From contig NZ_JARXXU010000001.1 in NCBI RefSeq assembly GCF_029894165.1, forward strand, positions 1,178,001 to 1,242,000: a DNA stretch of 64,000 bases. Direction: 5' to 3'. Below are positions 24,825 through 34,647 of this stretch, piece after piece. The notes beneath the pieces were generated by a model. It made no database searches, was not told where the DNA came from, and was given only the letters and a program-made list of their open reading frames with translations. Numbering within the stretch: position 1 is the first letter of the stretch; each line of letters begins with the position of its first letter. The position numbers and the translations under genes are program-made. The DNA comes from Aurantimicrobium minutum. Its GTDB lineage: Bacteria > Actinomycetota > Actinomycetes > Actinomycetales > Microbacteriaceae.

Positions 24825-26898
24825 GTCCTGCTTCTTTCATAATGCGGAGTTCACGTTTGAGTTCGGAGAGTTCATCGCGCAATCTGGCAGCGAGCTCAAA
24901 CTTTAACTCTGCAGCGGCAATAAGCATTTGTTCGTTGAGATCACCAATAATGTTTTCGAGTTCGGTTGCTCCTGCTTCTCCAATGCGAGGAGTGAGGAGT
25001 GTAGAAATACTAGGCCTGGTAGCACCCGACTTTGTCTTCTTGTTACCTCTATCAGATAGCAGCTCTGCTGTATCAGCTTCTTCGCGTTGCAACATTGCTG
25101 TGATGTCGGCAATTTTCTTTCGCAGGGGCTGAGGATCAATACCTCGTTCAAGGTTGTAAGCAATCTGCTTGTCTCTCCGGCGTGTAGTTTCGTCAATTGC
25201 TTGAACCATCGACTTTGTCATCACATCGGCATACATGTGCACTTCACCAGAGACGTTACGGGCAGCACGACCGATTGTCTGAATGAGTGATGTCGCAGAG
25301 CGGAGGAATCCTTCTTTGTCTGCGTCCAGTAAGGAGACGAGGGAAACCTCAGGAAGGTCAAGACCCTCGCGGAGCAAGTTAATGCCCACGAGAACGTCAT
25401 AAACGCCTTGACGGAGTTCTGTGAGAAGTTCGACCCTGCGCAGCGTATCGACATCTGAATGCAGGTAGCGCACTCGAACACCTGCTTCGGTCAAGAAGTC
25501 GGTCAGTTCTTCGGCCATCTTCTTCGTCAGAGTGGTCACAAGAACTCGTTCATCTTTGGCCGCACGAACGCGGATCTGCTCCAAAAGATCATCGATTTGG
25601 CCTTGGGACGGCTTCACAACAATTTGTGGGTCGACCAGCCCTGTCGGACGAATAATTTGTTCGACAACTCCGTCGGCAATACCCATCTCATATTTTCCGG
25701 GGGTCGCCGACAGATAGACCGTTTGCCCCACACGTTCTTTGAACTCATCAAAACGTAAAGGCCTGTTATCCATTGCAGAAGGGAGACGGAATCCGTGTTC
25801 AACAAGTGTGCGCTTGCGTGACGCGTCCCCTTCATGCATTGCGCCAATTTGTGGAACAGTCACGTGCGACTCATCGATGACGCACAAAAAGTCATCAGGA
25901 AAGTAGTCCAGTAAACACTGGGGTGCTTCTCCCGGTTCGCGTACATCGATATGCCGGGAGTAGTTTTCAATTCCGGAACAAAAGCCGATCTGCTGCATCA
26001 TTTCAAGGTCAAAAGTTGTTCTCATGCGCAAGCGCTGAGCCTCGAGGAGCTTGCCCTGTTTTTCGAACTCGGCCACACGTTCTTCCATCTCTTCACGAAT
26101 AGTGATGATGGCTTTCTTCATGATGTCTTCACTGGCTACATAATGCGAGGCAGGAAAGACAGAAATCATCTCGAGTTTTTCTACCACATCACCTGTGAGA
26201 GGGTGAAGGCTATAGAGGGCTTCAATTTCATCACCAAACATTTCAATGCGAACAGCAAGCTCCTCGTACATCGGAATGATTTCAATAGTGTCTCCGCGCA
26301 CACGGAAGTTTCCTCGTGAAAAATCAATGTCATTTCGGGCATATTGCATTGCGACAAACTGGCGAAGAATAGCTTCCCGTGGAATGCGCTCGCCTACTAC
26401 GAGGGTGATCATTGCATCTAAGTACTCCTGAGGAGCTCCCAGCCCGTAAATACAGGACACGGTAGAAACAACAACCACATCACGACGTGTGAGCAAAGAA
26501 TTGGTTGTTGAGTGGCGCAGACGTTCTACTTCCGCGTTGATCGAACTATCTTTTTCAATGAATGTATCGGTCTGAGGAACGTACGCCTCTGGTTGGTAGT
26601 AGTCGTAGTAAGACACAAAATACTCAACGGCGTTGTCGGGAAGTAATTCACGAAATTCGGTGGCAAGTTGAGCTGCAAGAGTTTTATTGTGGGCCAAAAT
26701 CAACGTGGGGCGTTGGACTGCTTCAACAAGCCAGGCAGTGGTGGCGGACTTACCTGTTCCTGTGGCTCCAAGTAGGACGACATCAGTTTCACCGGCATTG
26801 ACTCGTCCAGCTAACTCAGCGATAGCAGTGGGCTGATCGCCACTTGGGGAATATTCAGAAACGACCTTGAAAGGCTTCTCAGATCGTCTCGGTTCCAC
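24817..26898 (-). CDS. uvrB: Excinuclease ABC subunit B
   Basis: UvrB verifies damage and recruits UvrC. The 693-residue protein has the Walker A GATGTGKS, the DNA-wedging beta-hairpin ([19 protein letters not shown]), the DEAD-like motif VIDESH, the helicase motif QTIGRAARN, and a C-terminal UVR domain ([19 protein letters not shown]) that contacts UvrC. The start is GTG 26896-26898, four bases after the coaE stop. The GGGGAG before it touches the start codon, so translation probably depends on coupling with coaE. Confidence 0.97.
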   Translation of the reverse strand: MEPRRSEKPFKVVSEYSPSGDQPTAIAELAGRVNAGETDVVLLGATGTGKSATTAWLVEAVQRPTLILAHNKTLAAQLATEFRELLPDNAVEYFVSYYDYYQPEAYVPQTDTFIEKDSSINAEVERLRHSTTNSLLTRRDVVVVSTVSCIYGLGAPQEYLDAMITLVVGERIPREAILRQFVAMQYARNDIDFSRGNFRVRGDTIEIIPMYEELAVRIEMFGDEIEALYSLHPLTGDVVEKLEMISVFPASHYVASEDIMKKAIITIREEMEERVAEFEKQGKLLEAQRLRMRTTFDLEMMQQIGFCSGIENYSRHIDVREPGEAPQCLLDYFPDDFLCVIDESHVTVPQIGAMHEGDASRKRTLVEHGFRLPSAMDNRPLRFDEFKERVGQTVYLSATPGKYEMGIADGVVEQIIRPTGLVDPQIVVKPSQGQIDDLLEQIRVRAAKDERVLVTTLTKKMAEELTDFLTEAGVRVRYLHSDVDTLRRVELLTELRQGVYDVLVGINLLREGLDLPEVSLVSLLDADKEGFLRSATSLIQTIGRAARNVSGEVHMYADVMTKSMVQAIDETTRRRDKQIAYNLERGIDPQPLRKKIADITAMLQREEADTAELLSDRGNKKTKSGATRPSISTLLTPRIGEAGATELENIIGDLNEQMLIAAAELKFELAARLRDELSELKRELRIMKEAGHA

Positions 26899-26902
26899 TC
26901 CC

Positions 26903-27496
26903 CTAGTCTATGTTCGCTAGCTGGTTCCAGAGAGCGTCAACTTGAGCATATGTGTGGTTGATGTTCCCCGACGTATCAATCACGTGATTGGCAATTTTGA
27001 GGCGTTCTTCTTCCGGCGCTTGCGATTGAATGCGGGACAACGCCTCGGACTCCAACATGCCACGATGTTCCATCAAGCGTTCAACGCGAATACTTTCGGG
27101 AGCACTAGCTACAACTATCGCATCGAAGGAATATCTTGAGTTAGCCTCCACTAAGAGGGGAACGTCGTAGACAACTACGCTCCCCACAGGAGCTTGGGCA
27201 AAGAGTTCTGAGGTACGGCGGTGAACAGCAGGGTGAACGATTGAATTGAGCATTTCTCGTTGTGTCTCATCTGTAAAAACAATTTCTCCCAAAGCACTTC
27301 TGTTGAGGCTTCCATCCGAGTTCAGCACTCCAGCTCCAAAATGGGCGATGATTTCCGCTAGGGCAGGTGTCCCCGGTTCAACAACTTCACGAGCAATCTG
27401 GTCTGCGTCAACAATATGAGCACCATGTTCAGCTAAGCGACGGGCAATCGTCGACTTCCCCGAGCCAATTCCACCAGTGAGACCAATCAACGTCAT
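26903..27496 (-). CDS. coaE: Dephospho-CoA kinase
   Basis: CoaE performs the last step of coenzyme A synthesis, phosphorylating dephospho-CoA. The 197-residue protein has the P-loop [11 protein letters not shown], the [13 protein letters not shown] substrate segment, and the lid region [10 protein letters not shown]. It lies between rpsA upstream and uvrB downstream, the usual actinobacterial order rpsA-coaE-uvrB. A terminator-like hairpin precedes it, so it may have its own promoter or rely on read-through. Confidence 0.95.
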   Translation of the reverse strand: MTLIGLTGGIGSGKSTIARRLAEHGAHIVDADQIAREVVEPGTPALAEIIAHFGAGVLNSDGSLNRSALGEIVFTDETQREMLNSIVHPAVHRRTSELFAQAPVGSVVVYDVPLLVEANSRYSFDAIVVASAPESIRVERLMEHRGMLESEALSRIQSQAPEEERLKIANHVIDTSGNINHTYAQVDALWNQLANID

Positions 27497-27514
27497 GGCA
27501 TCAGCTTAAACGAG

Positions 27515-27548
27515 TAATGGGTGGACCCTGTAAAGGATCCACCCATTA
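27515..27548 (-). terminator. Hairpin after rpsA
   Basis: TAATGGGTGGA (27515-27525) and TCCACCCATTA (27538-27548) form a perfect 11-bp stem with a 12-base loop, between the rpsA stop and the coaE start. The tail on the minus strand is ACTCGTTT, only partly T-rich. It probably attenuates or ends rpsA transcription. Confidence 0.7.
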
Positions 27549-27559
27549 GCTTCATATTG

Positions 27560-29017
27560 TTAGTTGTTTGCGAGCTTCTCTCGAAGTGCAGCAAGTGACT
27601 CGTCATCTGCAAGCGTTCCAGCTGAAGCTGCTTCGCTCGAGAAGGAGGTACTTTCTGCTGCCGCAGCTGGTGCGTCAGGAATGTTGGCTTCGGCCTCGTT
27701 CGTTGCCTTGACCTGTAGCTTGTGCTGCTCCCAACGAGCCTGAGCTGCTGCGTAGTCCTGTTCCCACTTCTCACGTGCAGCATCAAAGCCTTCACGCCAT
27801 TCGTTGGTCTCAGGGTCAAAGCCCTCAGGGTACTTGTAGTTGCCGCTCTCGTCGTACTCAGTGAGCATTCCGTAGAGAGCAGGGTCAAATTCGGTACCTT
27901 CGGGGTCAACACCCTCGTTAGCCTGCTTGAGGCTGAGCGAGATGCGACGACGCTCGAGGTCGATGTCAATGACCTTGACGAAGACGTCATCACCCACAGA
28001 AACAACCTGCTCTGCGAGTTCAACGTGCTTGCCAGAGAGCTCAGAGATGTGAACAAGACCCTCGATGCCATCTGCAACGCGGACGAACGCACCAAAGGGA
28101 ACCAGCTTGGTGACCTTACCTGGTGCAACCTGACCGATTGCGTGAGTGCGAGCGAATACCTGCCATGGGTCTTCCTGAGTTGCTTTGAGCGACAGCGAAA
28201 CGCGCTCGCGGTCCATGTCAACTTCGAGAATCTCGACGGTAACTTCCTGACCAACTTCAACAACTTCAGAAGCGTGCTCAATGTGCTTCCAGGAGAGCTC
28301 AGAAACGTGGACGAGACCGTCTACGCCACCAAGGTCAACAAATGCACCGAAGTTGACGATCGAAGAAACGACACCCTTGCGGATTTGACCCTTCTGGAGG
28401 TTAACCAGGAAGGTGCTGCGGCTTTCGGACTGAGTCTGCTCAAGAAGTGCACGGCGAGAAAGAACAACGTTGTTACGGTTCTTGTCCAGCTCGAGGATCT
28501 TGGCCTCAATGTCCTGACCGAGGTAAGGAGTGAGGTCGCGAACGCGGCGGAGTTCAATGAGAGATGCGGGAAGGAAGCCACGAAGACCGATGTCTACGAT
28601 GAGGCCACCCTTGACAACTTCAATAACCGAACCGGTTACGATGCCATCTGCATCCTTGATCTTCTCTACATCGCCCCATGCACGCTCGTACTGTGCGCGC
28701 TTCTTGGAGAGGATGAGGCGACCTTCTTTGTCTTCCTTCTGAAGAACGAGTGCCTCTACGGTGTCGCCAACCTTGACGACTTCGGAGGGGTCTACATCGT
28801 GCTTGATAGAAAGCTCGCGTGAAGGGATAACACCTTCGGTTTTGTATCCAACGTCGAGGAGTACCTCGTCGCGGTCTACCTTGACAACAGTGCCTTCAAT
28901 AAGGTCACCATCGTTGAAAAACTTGAGGGTCTTTTCGACAGCGGCGAGGAAATCCTCAGCAGAACCGATGTCGTTGATTGCAACCTGAGTGGCTGCTTTC
29001 TTTGCTACAAGCGTCAT
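27560..29017 (-). CDS. rpsA: 30S ribosomal protein S1
   Basis: S1 helps mRNA binding to the ribosome. The 485-residue protein has four S1 RNA-binding domains at about 35-105, 120-190, 208-277 and 293-363, with motifs such as GTVVKVDRDEVLLDVGYK, GLIVDIGLRGFLPASL, GAFVDLGGVDGLVHVSELS and GAFVRVADGIEGLVHISELS. A long acidic, low-complexity C-terminal tail of about 100 residues follows, typical of actinobacterial S1. The many leaderless genes in this organism would not need S1 for initiation. A promoter is visible at 29121-29149. Confidence 0.97.
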   Translation of the reverse strand: MTLVAKKAATQVAINDIGSAEDFLAAVEKTLKFFNDGDLIEGTVVKVDRDEVLLDVGYKTEGVIPSRELSIKHDVDPSEVVKVGDTVEALVLQKEDKEGRLILSKKRAQYERAWGDVEKIKDADGIVTGSVIEVVKGGLIVDIGLRGFLPASLIELRRVRDLTPYLGQDIEAKILELDKNRNNVVLSRRALLEQTQSESRSTFLVNLQKGQIRKGVVSSIVNFGAFVDLGGVDGLVHVSELSWKHIEHASEVVEVGQEVTVEILEVDMDRERVSLSLKATQEDPWQVFARTHAIGQVAPGKVTKLVPFGAFVRVADGIEGLVHISELSGKHVELAEQVVSVGDDVFVKVIDIDLERRRISLSLKQANEGVDPEGTEFDPALYGMLTEYDESGNYKYPEGFDPETNEWREGFDAAREKWEQDYAAAQARWEQHKLQVKATNEAEANIPDAPAAAAESTSFSSEAASAGTLADDESLAALREKLANN

Positions 29018-29120
29018 GTAAAACGTGCTCCAGTATTTACTTACTTCAGGCCTTCAGACACAGCTAGCTGGGTAATTGTCTTCAGGGCAGGCGAATAGTG
29101 CGCACAAATGTGCATCTCTC

Positions 29121-29149
29121 AGGTTACTTGAGGAACGCTATCCGCACAA
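29121..29149 (-). promoter_or_regulatory. rpsA promoter
   Basis: On the minus strand TTGTGC (29144-29149) and TAACCT (29121-29126) are separated by exactly 17 bases. Transcription would start near 29114, leaving a leader of about 95 bases. The leader contains a GCACA-n2-TGTGC dyad at about 29102-29113. The polA stop lies 18 bases upstream of the -35. Confidence 0.55.
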
Positions 29150-29166
29150 ACTCGCGGAAAATGACG

Positions 29167-31881
29167 TTAGTGAGCTGCGTCGTTCCAGTTCAGTCCGATG
29201 CCCAACTGAACATCGAGCGGGACCCTGAGCTGGGCAGCATGAGCCATCCGTTCAACAACAATCTTTTCGACTTGCTCACGTTCGCTTTCGACAACTTCAA
29301 GAACGAGTTCATCGTGAACTTGAAGTAGTAGTTGGGATGTGAGTTCTAAAGCGATGAGATCCTGTTCAATCCCGACCATCGCAATCTTCATGATGTCTGC
29401 TGCGGTTCCTTGCATTGGAGCATTCAGCGCTGCACGCTCAGCATTATCCCGGAGTACACGGTTGGGGCTAGCTAAGTCAGGGAATGGACGCCTCCGTCCA
29501 AACAGTGTCTCGGTATAGCCCTGAGACCTCGCCTGTTCGACGACACTGCGCAGATAATCTCGTACTCCCCCGAAACGTTGGAAATAGTCAGCCATAAGTT
29601 TTTTTGCAGCACTGTTATCAATACCGAGCTGACGAGCAAGGCCAAATGCACTGAGGCCATACGCCAAGCCGTAACTCATCGCCTTCACCTGACTGCGCAT
29701 CTCGGAAGTGACATCTTCCGGGGCAACACTGAAGACACGAGCGCCGACAAAGCGATGGAGGTCCTCTCCCGAGATAAAGGCCTCAATGAGACCCTCATCT
29801 TCACTGAAATGAGCCATGATGCGCATTTCGATCTGTGAATAGTCAGCGGTCACGAGGGTATCGAAGCCTGAACCCACTTCAAATGCCTCGCGAATCCGGC
29901 GACCATCAGCTGTGCGGATAGGAATGTTTTGCAAGTTGGGGTTTGCAGATGACAAACGCCCCGTGCTCGTTCCTGTTTGTCCATAGGTCGTGTGAATTCG
30001 ACCGTCTGGACCGATTGCTTGGATAAGCGTTTCCACGATCTGCTTGAGTTTGGTGACATCTCGATGCTCAAGCAAGAGCCCCAGGAATGGGTGCGGGTTT
30101 GTCGCCTGCAAATCTGCCAACGCCGTGGCATCTGTGGTGTAGCCCGTCTTGGTCGCACGCGTCTTCGGCATTTCTAGTTGATCGAAGAGAACTTCTTGGA
30201 GCTGCTTCGGAGAGGCAAGGTTTACCTCGCGACCAATCACCGTGAAAGCTTCTTGTTTTGCCTTCTCTGCTCTGTCACATAGTTCAGCTGACAGGGATTC
30301 AAGTTTAACTTTATTGACAGTAACTCCACGATTTTCCATCGCAGCGAGGGTAACAAGGGTGGGTATTTCGATTTCAAGGAAAAGAGCCAGTGTGGCAGCA
30401 TTCATCTGCGCTCGGATAGCTGTATCTAATCGCTGAATGAACCAAGCACGACCAGCAACATCAAGTCCATCGTCATCAGGCACAAGCTGATTCGGATCTG
30501 GGATAGGCACAATTTCAGAGAGGTAATGGCGGACAAGATCAGCAAACTCACGCTTTGAAGAATCTGGACGAAGTACCCAGTCGGCTATCTCTGTATCAAA
30601 TCCGAGGTTCTCGACAACAACACCCAGCCGAAAGAGTGCTTTTATCTGATCCTTTGCCCCCTGGAATATTTTGGGCGTTGGTCCTGCAAACCAATCCACT
30701 AGCGGTTGAATATCTGCTAAAACTGGTGACCACGGAATCACAACTGTCTCGGTTTCGGTGGCTAGACCAACGGTTGCAATGGTGTTGTTGAAAATTTCAA
30801 GTTCCACACCAATGCCCTGCGGAGAGGCATCTGAAGCACGATGAAGCCAGGCGCGGAGTTCTTCATCGAGGAGGGTCTGAGACCGCGGGGCCGAAGGAGC
30901 GGGTTGTGGTTCTCGAACGACATCATCAAGTGATGCCACGCTAGAAGCAACAATGACAGCGGGTTTCGTGGACGACGAAGCCGACACAACCTCTGAGCTG
31001 AGAGAAAGAACCCGAGTCAACAAAGATTTGAATTCAAGTCGACCAAACACTTCACGCACAGCATCTGCGTTGATGTCGTGCAATTCAAGATCTGTAGGAC
31101 CTACCGGAAGTTCTACATCATTGACGAGACGGTTGAGTTTCCGGTTCCGAATGGCGTTGTCTTTGAATTCACGCAGACTTTCACCGACTTTGCCACCGAT
31201 CTCATCGGCTCGACGCAAAATCTCATCTAATGAGCCAAATTCGTTAATCCATTTAACGGCCGTCTTCTCTCCCACCTTGGGAACACCGGGAAGATTGTCG
31301 CTGGTCTCTCCGACAAGCGCAGCGATTTCAGGATATTGATGGGGCTGGATTCCATACCGTTCAAAAACCTTCACCGCGTCGTAGCGAGTGAGCTCAGAAA
31401 CTCCCTGCTTCGACGGATACAGCAAGGTGACATTGTCATCGATGAGCTGAATAGCGTCGCGGTCACCTGACACCACCAAAACCTTAAAGTTTGATGCAGA
31501 GCCCTGGGCCGCAAGGGTGGCAAGAATGTCGTCGGCTTCGTAATCTTCCTTGGTTACCGTCGTAATGCCCATGGCGTGCAAAGCATCCTGAAGTAAAGGA
31601 ACCTGACCAATAAATTCGGGGGGCGTCTCTCCCCGTGTTCCTTTGTAGTCGGGATACTCCCGTGTGCGGAAGGAAAACCGGGAAATATCGAAAGCAACAG
31701 CTAAATGGGTGGGCTTTTCTTTCGCGAGAAGATTCAACATCATCGAGATAAAACCATGTATGGCGTTGGTGTGTTGACCGTCAGCCGTTTTGAAGCTGTC
31801 TACCGGGAGGGCGTAAAACGCCCGAAAAGCAAGCGAGTGCCCATCAATAACCATGAGGGTAGGCTGGGCATTATTCGACAC
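29167..31881 (-). CDS. polA: DNA polymerase I
   Basis: PolA fills gaps in repair and removes RNA primers. The 904-residue protein has an N-terminal 5'-3' exonuclease (VIDGHSLAFRAFYAL; VSGDRDAIQLID; VGETSDNLPGVPKVGEKTA) and a C-terminal polymerase (motif A TADYSQIEMRIMAH, motif B RSQVKAMSYGLAYGLSAFGLA, motif C VHDELVLEV). The middle 3'-5' exonuclease domain looks degenerate: the DxE position reads VELEI and the later catalytic aspartates are not recognised. It probably lacks proofreading, as in other actinobacterial PolA. Confidence 0.97.
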   Translation of the reverse strand: MSNNAQPTLMVIDGHSLAFRAFYALPVDSFKTADGQHTNAIHGFISMMLNLLAKEKPTHLAVAFDISRFSFRTREYPDYKGTRGETPPEFIGQVPLLQDALHAMGITTVTKEDYEADDILATLAAQGSASNFKVLVVSGDRDAIQLIDDNVTLLYPSKQGVSELTRYDAVKVFERYGIQPHQYPEIAALVGETSDNLPGVPKVGEKTAVKWINEFGSLDEILRRADEIGGKVGESLREFKDNAIRNRKLNRLVNDVELPVGPTDLELHDINADAVREVFGRLEFKSLLTRVLSLSSEVVSASSSTKPAVIVASSVASLDDVVREPQPAPSAPRSQTLLDEELRAWLHRASDASPQGIGVELEIFNNTIATVGLATETETVVIPWSPVLADIQPLVDWFAGPTPKIFQGAKDQIKALFRLGVVVENLGFDTEIADWVLRPDSSKREFADLVRHYLSEIVPIPDPNQLVPDDDGLDVAGRAWFIQRLDTAIRAQMNAATLALFLEIEIPTLVTLAAMENRGVTVNKVKLESLSAELCDRAEKAKQEAFTVIGREVNLASPKQLQEVLFDQLEMPKTRATKTGYTTDATALADLQATNPHPFLGLLLEHRDVTKLKQIVETLIQAIGPDGRIHTTYGQTGTSTGRLSSANPNLQNIPIRTADGRRIREAFEVGSGFDTLVTADYSQIEMRIMAHFSEDEGLIEAFISGEDLHRFVGARVFSVAPEDVTSEMRSQVKAMSYGLAYGLSAFGLARQLGIDNSAAKKLMADYFQRFGGVRDYLRSVVEQARSQGYTETLFGRRRPFPDLASPNRVLRDNAERAALNAPMQGTAADIMKIAMVGIEQDLIALELTSQLLLQVHDELVLEVVESEREQVEKIVVERMAHAAQLRVPLDVQLGIGLNWNDAAH

Positions 31882-31928
31882 GTTCCCAGCCTACACAGCG
31901 CACAAGTCCCAGCTCACGAGGAATATCT

Positions 31929-32360
31929 ATGTCTTCCACCTACGTTCGCCCACCTGCACTAGATCTCACTCAATTTCGTGGATTCACTGCAGGACCCCTG
32001 ATGGACAAGATGGGTGTTCAATTCCATGAATTATCTGCTGAATATTCCGTCGCCACCATGCCGGTTGAAGGAAATACTCAGTCAATTGGAATCCTTCACG
32101 GTGGTGCTTTTGTCGTCCTCGGGGAAGGTTTGGGATCGATTTCTGCGACCATTCATGCCGGTGAAGGAAATGGTGCCGTCGGTATTGAAGTGAGCGCGAC
32201 ACACAGCAAGAGTATTTCTTCCGGAATTGTGATCGGGACGTGCCGCGCACTTCACCTAGGAAATACCCTCACGACACACGAAATTGTGTGCACGGATGAG
32301 AATGGTAACCGCCTGTCGACGGTGCGCATCACGAACTATCTCAAAAGACGCACGGCGTAG
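31929..32360 (+). CDS. PaaI-family hotdog thioesterase
   Basis: A 143-residue hotdog-fold acyl-CoA thioesterase. It shows the LHGGAFVVLGEGLGSIS active-site segment with the conserved HGG and a catalytic Glu, then IEVSATHSKSISSG. This form resembles the 1,4-dihydroxy-2-naphthoyl-CoA or hydroxybenzoyl-CoA hydrolases; menaquinone synthesis would be a reasonable role, but no men genes are in the window. The ribosome site GAGGA lies seven bases before the ATG. It is divergent from polA and abuts convergent ANTAR gene with no spacer. Confidence 0.87.
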   Translation: MSSTYVRPPALDLTQFRGFTAGPLMDKMGVQFHELSAEYSVATMPVEGNTQSIGILHGGAFVVLGEGLGSISATIHAGEGNGAVGIEVSATHSKSISSGIVIGTCRALHLGNTLTTHEIVCTDENGNRLSTVRITNYLKRRTA

Positions 32361-32975
32361 TTACTTCTTTTTCTGCTCTCCACCAAGCTGGTCAACGATG
32401 GTGACCGCAACATCCTTCATGGTGAGACGACGATCCATAGAAGCCTTTTGAATCCAACGGAATGCTTCAGGCTCGGTTAAGCCCATCTTTTCGTTGAGTA
32501 TTCCCTTTGCAATGTCGACAATTTTGCGCGTTTCGAAGCGCTCAGAGAGATCTGCGACCTCGTTTTCTAATGCAACTATCTGTGCCCAACGAGACAAGGC
32601 AATTTCCACTGCAGGAAGCAGATCGTTGGGCGTGAAGGGCTTCACGACATATGCAAGTGCACCGGCTTCCGTTGCGCGCTCAACGAGTTCTTTTTGGCTG
32701 AATGCAGTCAGGAGTACGACCGGAGCAATATGCTCCTTGTTGAGCAAATCAGCAGCTGTGATGCCGTCCATTTTGGGCATTTTCACGTCCATAATGACCA
32801 AATCAGGAAGCAATTCCTTGGCCAGTGCGACTGCAGCTTCACCATCACCTGCCTCACCGACGACATCGAAGCCGTTATCACGGAGAGTTTCGACAATATC
32901 CATACGGATAAGTGACTCATCTTCGGCAACAACAACACGTCGTTTGGTGGGAGTCTGGATCTCTTGGTCAGCCAT
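32361..32975 (-). CDS. ANTAR-domain response regulator (PdtaR-like)
   Basis: A 204-residue two-domain regulator. The receiver domain (residues 12-130) has the acidic pair in VVVAEDESLIR, the phosphoacceptor D in VIMDVKMPKMDG, T in LLTAFSQ and K in YVVKPFTP. The C-terminal ANTAR domain (about 140-200) has ETRKIVDIAKGILNEKMGLTE and AFRWIQKASMDRRLTM, which bind terminator-overlapping dual hairpins in RNA. It is the homologue of mycobacterial PdtaR (Rv1626). The partner kinase PdtaS is not in the window, so the phosphate source is unseen. It is a single-gene unit. Confidence 0.93.
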   Translation of the reverse strand: MADQEIQTPTKRRVVVAEDESLIRMDIVETLRDNGFDVVGEAGDGEAAVALAKELLPDLVIMDVKMPKMDGITAADLLNKEHIAPVVLLTAFSQKELVERATEAGALAYVVKPFTPNDLLPAVEIALSRWAQIVALENEVADLSERFETRKIVDIAKGILNEKMGLTEPEAFRWIQKASMDRRLTMKDVAVTIVDQLGGEQKKK

Positions 32976-33009
32976 AGCTCAAGCCTAGGATATTCTTGAA
33001 GAGTTACGA

Positions 33010-33093
33010 GCCGAATTGGCGGAATGGCAGACGCGGAGCACTCAAAATGCTTTGTCTTCGGACGTGTGGGTTCAAGTCCCACATTCGGCACCA
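33010..33093 (+). tRNA. tRNA-Leu (anticodon CAA)
   Basis: The acceptor stem GCCGAAT (33010-33016) pairs with ATTCGGC (33083-33089), followed by A and an encoded CCA (33091-33093). The anticodon CAA is at 33043-33045 in the loop CTCAAAA, closed by GAGCA/TGCTT. A long variable arm with a GTC-TTCG-GAC hairpin and the T arm GTGGG-TTCAAGT-CCCAC are as expected for a class II leucine tRNA. It decodes UUG. Confidence 0.96.
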
Positions 33094-33099
33094 GAACAA

Positions 33100-33127
33100 C
33101 AAATGCCCCTCAGATGAGGGGCATTTG
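33100..33127. terminator. Bidirectional terminator between tRNA-Leu and pyk
   Basis: CAAATGCCCCTCA (33100-33112), GA, then TGAGGGGCATTTG (33115-33127) form a 13-bp stem with A/T-rich ends. It lies seven bases after the tRNA CCA end and 21 bases from the pyk stop and can end both transcripts, the second carrying a downstream TTTGT tail. Confidence 0.85.
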
Positions 33128-33147
33128 TGTTTCACAATGTTTGACCT

Positions 33148-34593
33148 TTACAAATTTGCATAGGCAGGGGCAGCCTGGTTGCGTGCATCTCCGACCATGT
33201 GAACACGAAGGTCATTTGTGGAACCAGCAATTCCCGGAGGGGAACCCGCAATAACAACAACCTTGTCACCTGGTTCAGCCAAACCCTGACCAAGAAGAAG
33301 CTCATCTACCTGGCCAAACATGGCGTCGGTGTGGGTAACTGGGTCTACCAAGAACGACTTCACCCCCCAGGTCAATGCCATACGGCGACGAATGTGTTCG
33401 TGTGGGGTGAGAACAATCATGGGGATATCCGAGCGAAGGCGGGCCATGCGTCGTGCAGAGTCGCCTGATTCGGTGAAGACACACAGGTATTTCGCGTCGA
33501 CGAACTCTGCTACTTCCTTGGCAGCGAGGGTAATGGCCCCGCCCTGCGTGCGTGGCTTAGTTCCTAGTTCAGGAATGCGCTCGAGACCGTGATCCTCAGT
33601 TGACTCAATGATGCGTGCCATGGTGGCGACAGTGATGGTGGGATAGTCACCGACGCTGGTCTCACCGGAGAGCATGACAGCGTCAGTACCATCAAGGACA
33701 GCGTTTGCACAGTCAGATGCTTCAGCACGGGTAGGACGCGGGCTAGAAATCATGGATTCAAGCACTTGTGTTGCCACGATAACGGGCTTAGCCCACCGAC
33801 GAGCAAGCTCTACAGCACGCTTTTGAACAATAGGAACAGCTTCGAGGGGAAGTTCAACACCGAGGTCACCACGGGCAACCATGATGGCGTCAAAGGCATC
33901 GACGATTTCTTCGAGATTATCGACGGCTTGAGGCTTCTCGATCTTCGCAATAACAGGAAGGCGAATTCCCTCCTCATCCATGATTTCGTGCACACGCTTA
34001 ATGTCTGAAGCATCACGCACAAAGCTCAGAGCGATAAAGTCGGCACCAAGTCGGAGCCCCCACCGAAGATCTGCCTCGTCCTTATCGGAAAGGGCAGGAA
34101 CGTTCACGGCGACGCCAGGTAGGTTGATGCCCTTGTTGTTTGAAATAGGACCAGCTACTTCAACGACGGTGGTCACGACGGTGCCATCGGTTTCCAGAAC
34201 GCGGAGGGTAACCTTGCCATCGTCGATCAGCAGAGGATCACCGGGCTTCACGTCATGTGGGAGTCCCTTGAAAGTGGTGGAACTCAATTCCTTGGTGCCG
34301 ATGATGTCATCGATAGTGATTTTGAAGATGTCACCCTCAGCAAGGTCGTACGGACCACCTTCAAACTTTCCAAGACGGATCTTGGGTCCCTGAAGGTCGA
34401 CGAGAACAGCGACAGGCTTTCCTAGATCGGAAGCAGCTTTGCGTACGTTGTTATAGACCTCTTCGTGCACGTCATACGTGCCGTGAGAGAGGTTCATGCG
34501 TGCAACGTCAACACCAGCCTCAATAATTGATTTGAGGCTGTCATAGCTGGAAGTTGCAGGGCCAAGGGTTGCAACAATTTTGGCGCGTCTCAT
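33148..34593 (-). CDS. pyk: Pyruvate kinase
   Basis: Pyruvate kinase converts phosphoenolpyruvate and ADP to pyruvate and ATP. The 481-residue protein has the N-terminal RRAKIVATLGPATSS, the NLSHGTYDVH segment, the catalytic lysine region VIAKIEKPQAVDNL, the metal-binding MVARGDLGVELP and VATQVLESMI, and the C-terminal regulatory domain. It is the last gene of the minus-strand run and ends at a terminator. AAAGAGA upstream may serve as the ribosome site. A 54-base gap separates it from gltD. Confidence 0.97.
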   Translation of the reverse strand: MRRAKIVATLGPATSSYDSLKSIIEAGVDVARMNLSHGTYDVHEEVYNNVRKAASDLGKPVAVLVDLQGPKIRLGKFEGGPYDLAEGDIFKITIDDIIGTKELSSTTFKGLPHDVKPGDPLLIDDGKVTLRVLETDGTVVTTVVEVAGPISNNKGINLPGVAVNVPALSDKDEADLRWGLRLGADFIALSFVRDASDIKRVHEIMDEEGIRLPVIAKIEKPQAVDNLEEIVDAFDAIMVARGDLGVELPLEAVPIVQKRAVELARRWAKPVIVATQVLESMISSPRPTRAEASDCANAVLDGTDAVMLSGETSVGDYPTITVATMARIIESTEDHGLERIPELGTKPRTQGGAITLAAKEVAEFVDAKYLCVFTESGDSARRMARLRSDIPMIVLTPHEHIRRRMALTWGVKSFLVDPVTHTDAMFGQVDELLLGQGLAEPGDKVVVIAGSPPGIAGSTNDLRVHMVGDARNQAAPAYANL

Positions 34594-34647
34594 GAAATGT
34601 CTCTTTCTTTCAGTTGTGCCATGCCGTGGAGGGATACGGCGAGTGAG

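Noticed and set aside
26890-27500. A LexA/SOS box controlling uvrB or uvrA
   Set aside because: No GAAC-n4-GTTC-type palindrome was found at the starts; uvrB follows coaE by four bases and is likely read from upstream.
27722-28822. A 366-codon plus-strand frame opposite rpsA
   Set aside because: It is an antisense shadow of a highly biased ribosomal gene, with no start signal and a composition that mirrors S1 codons.
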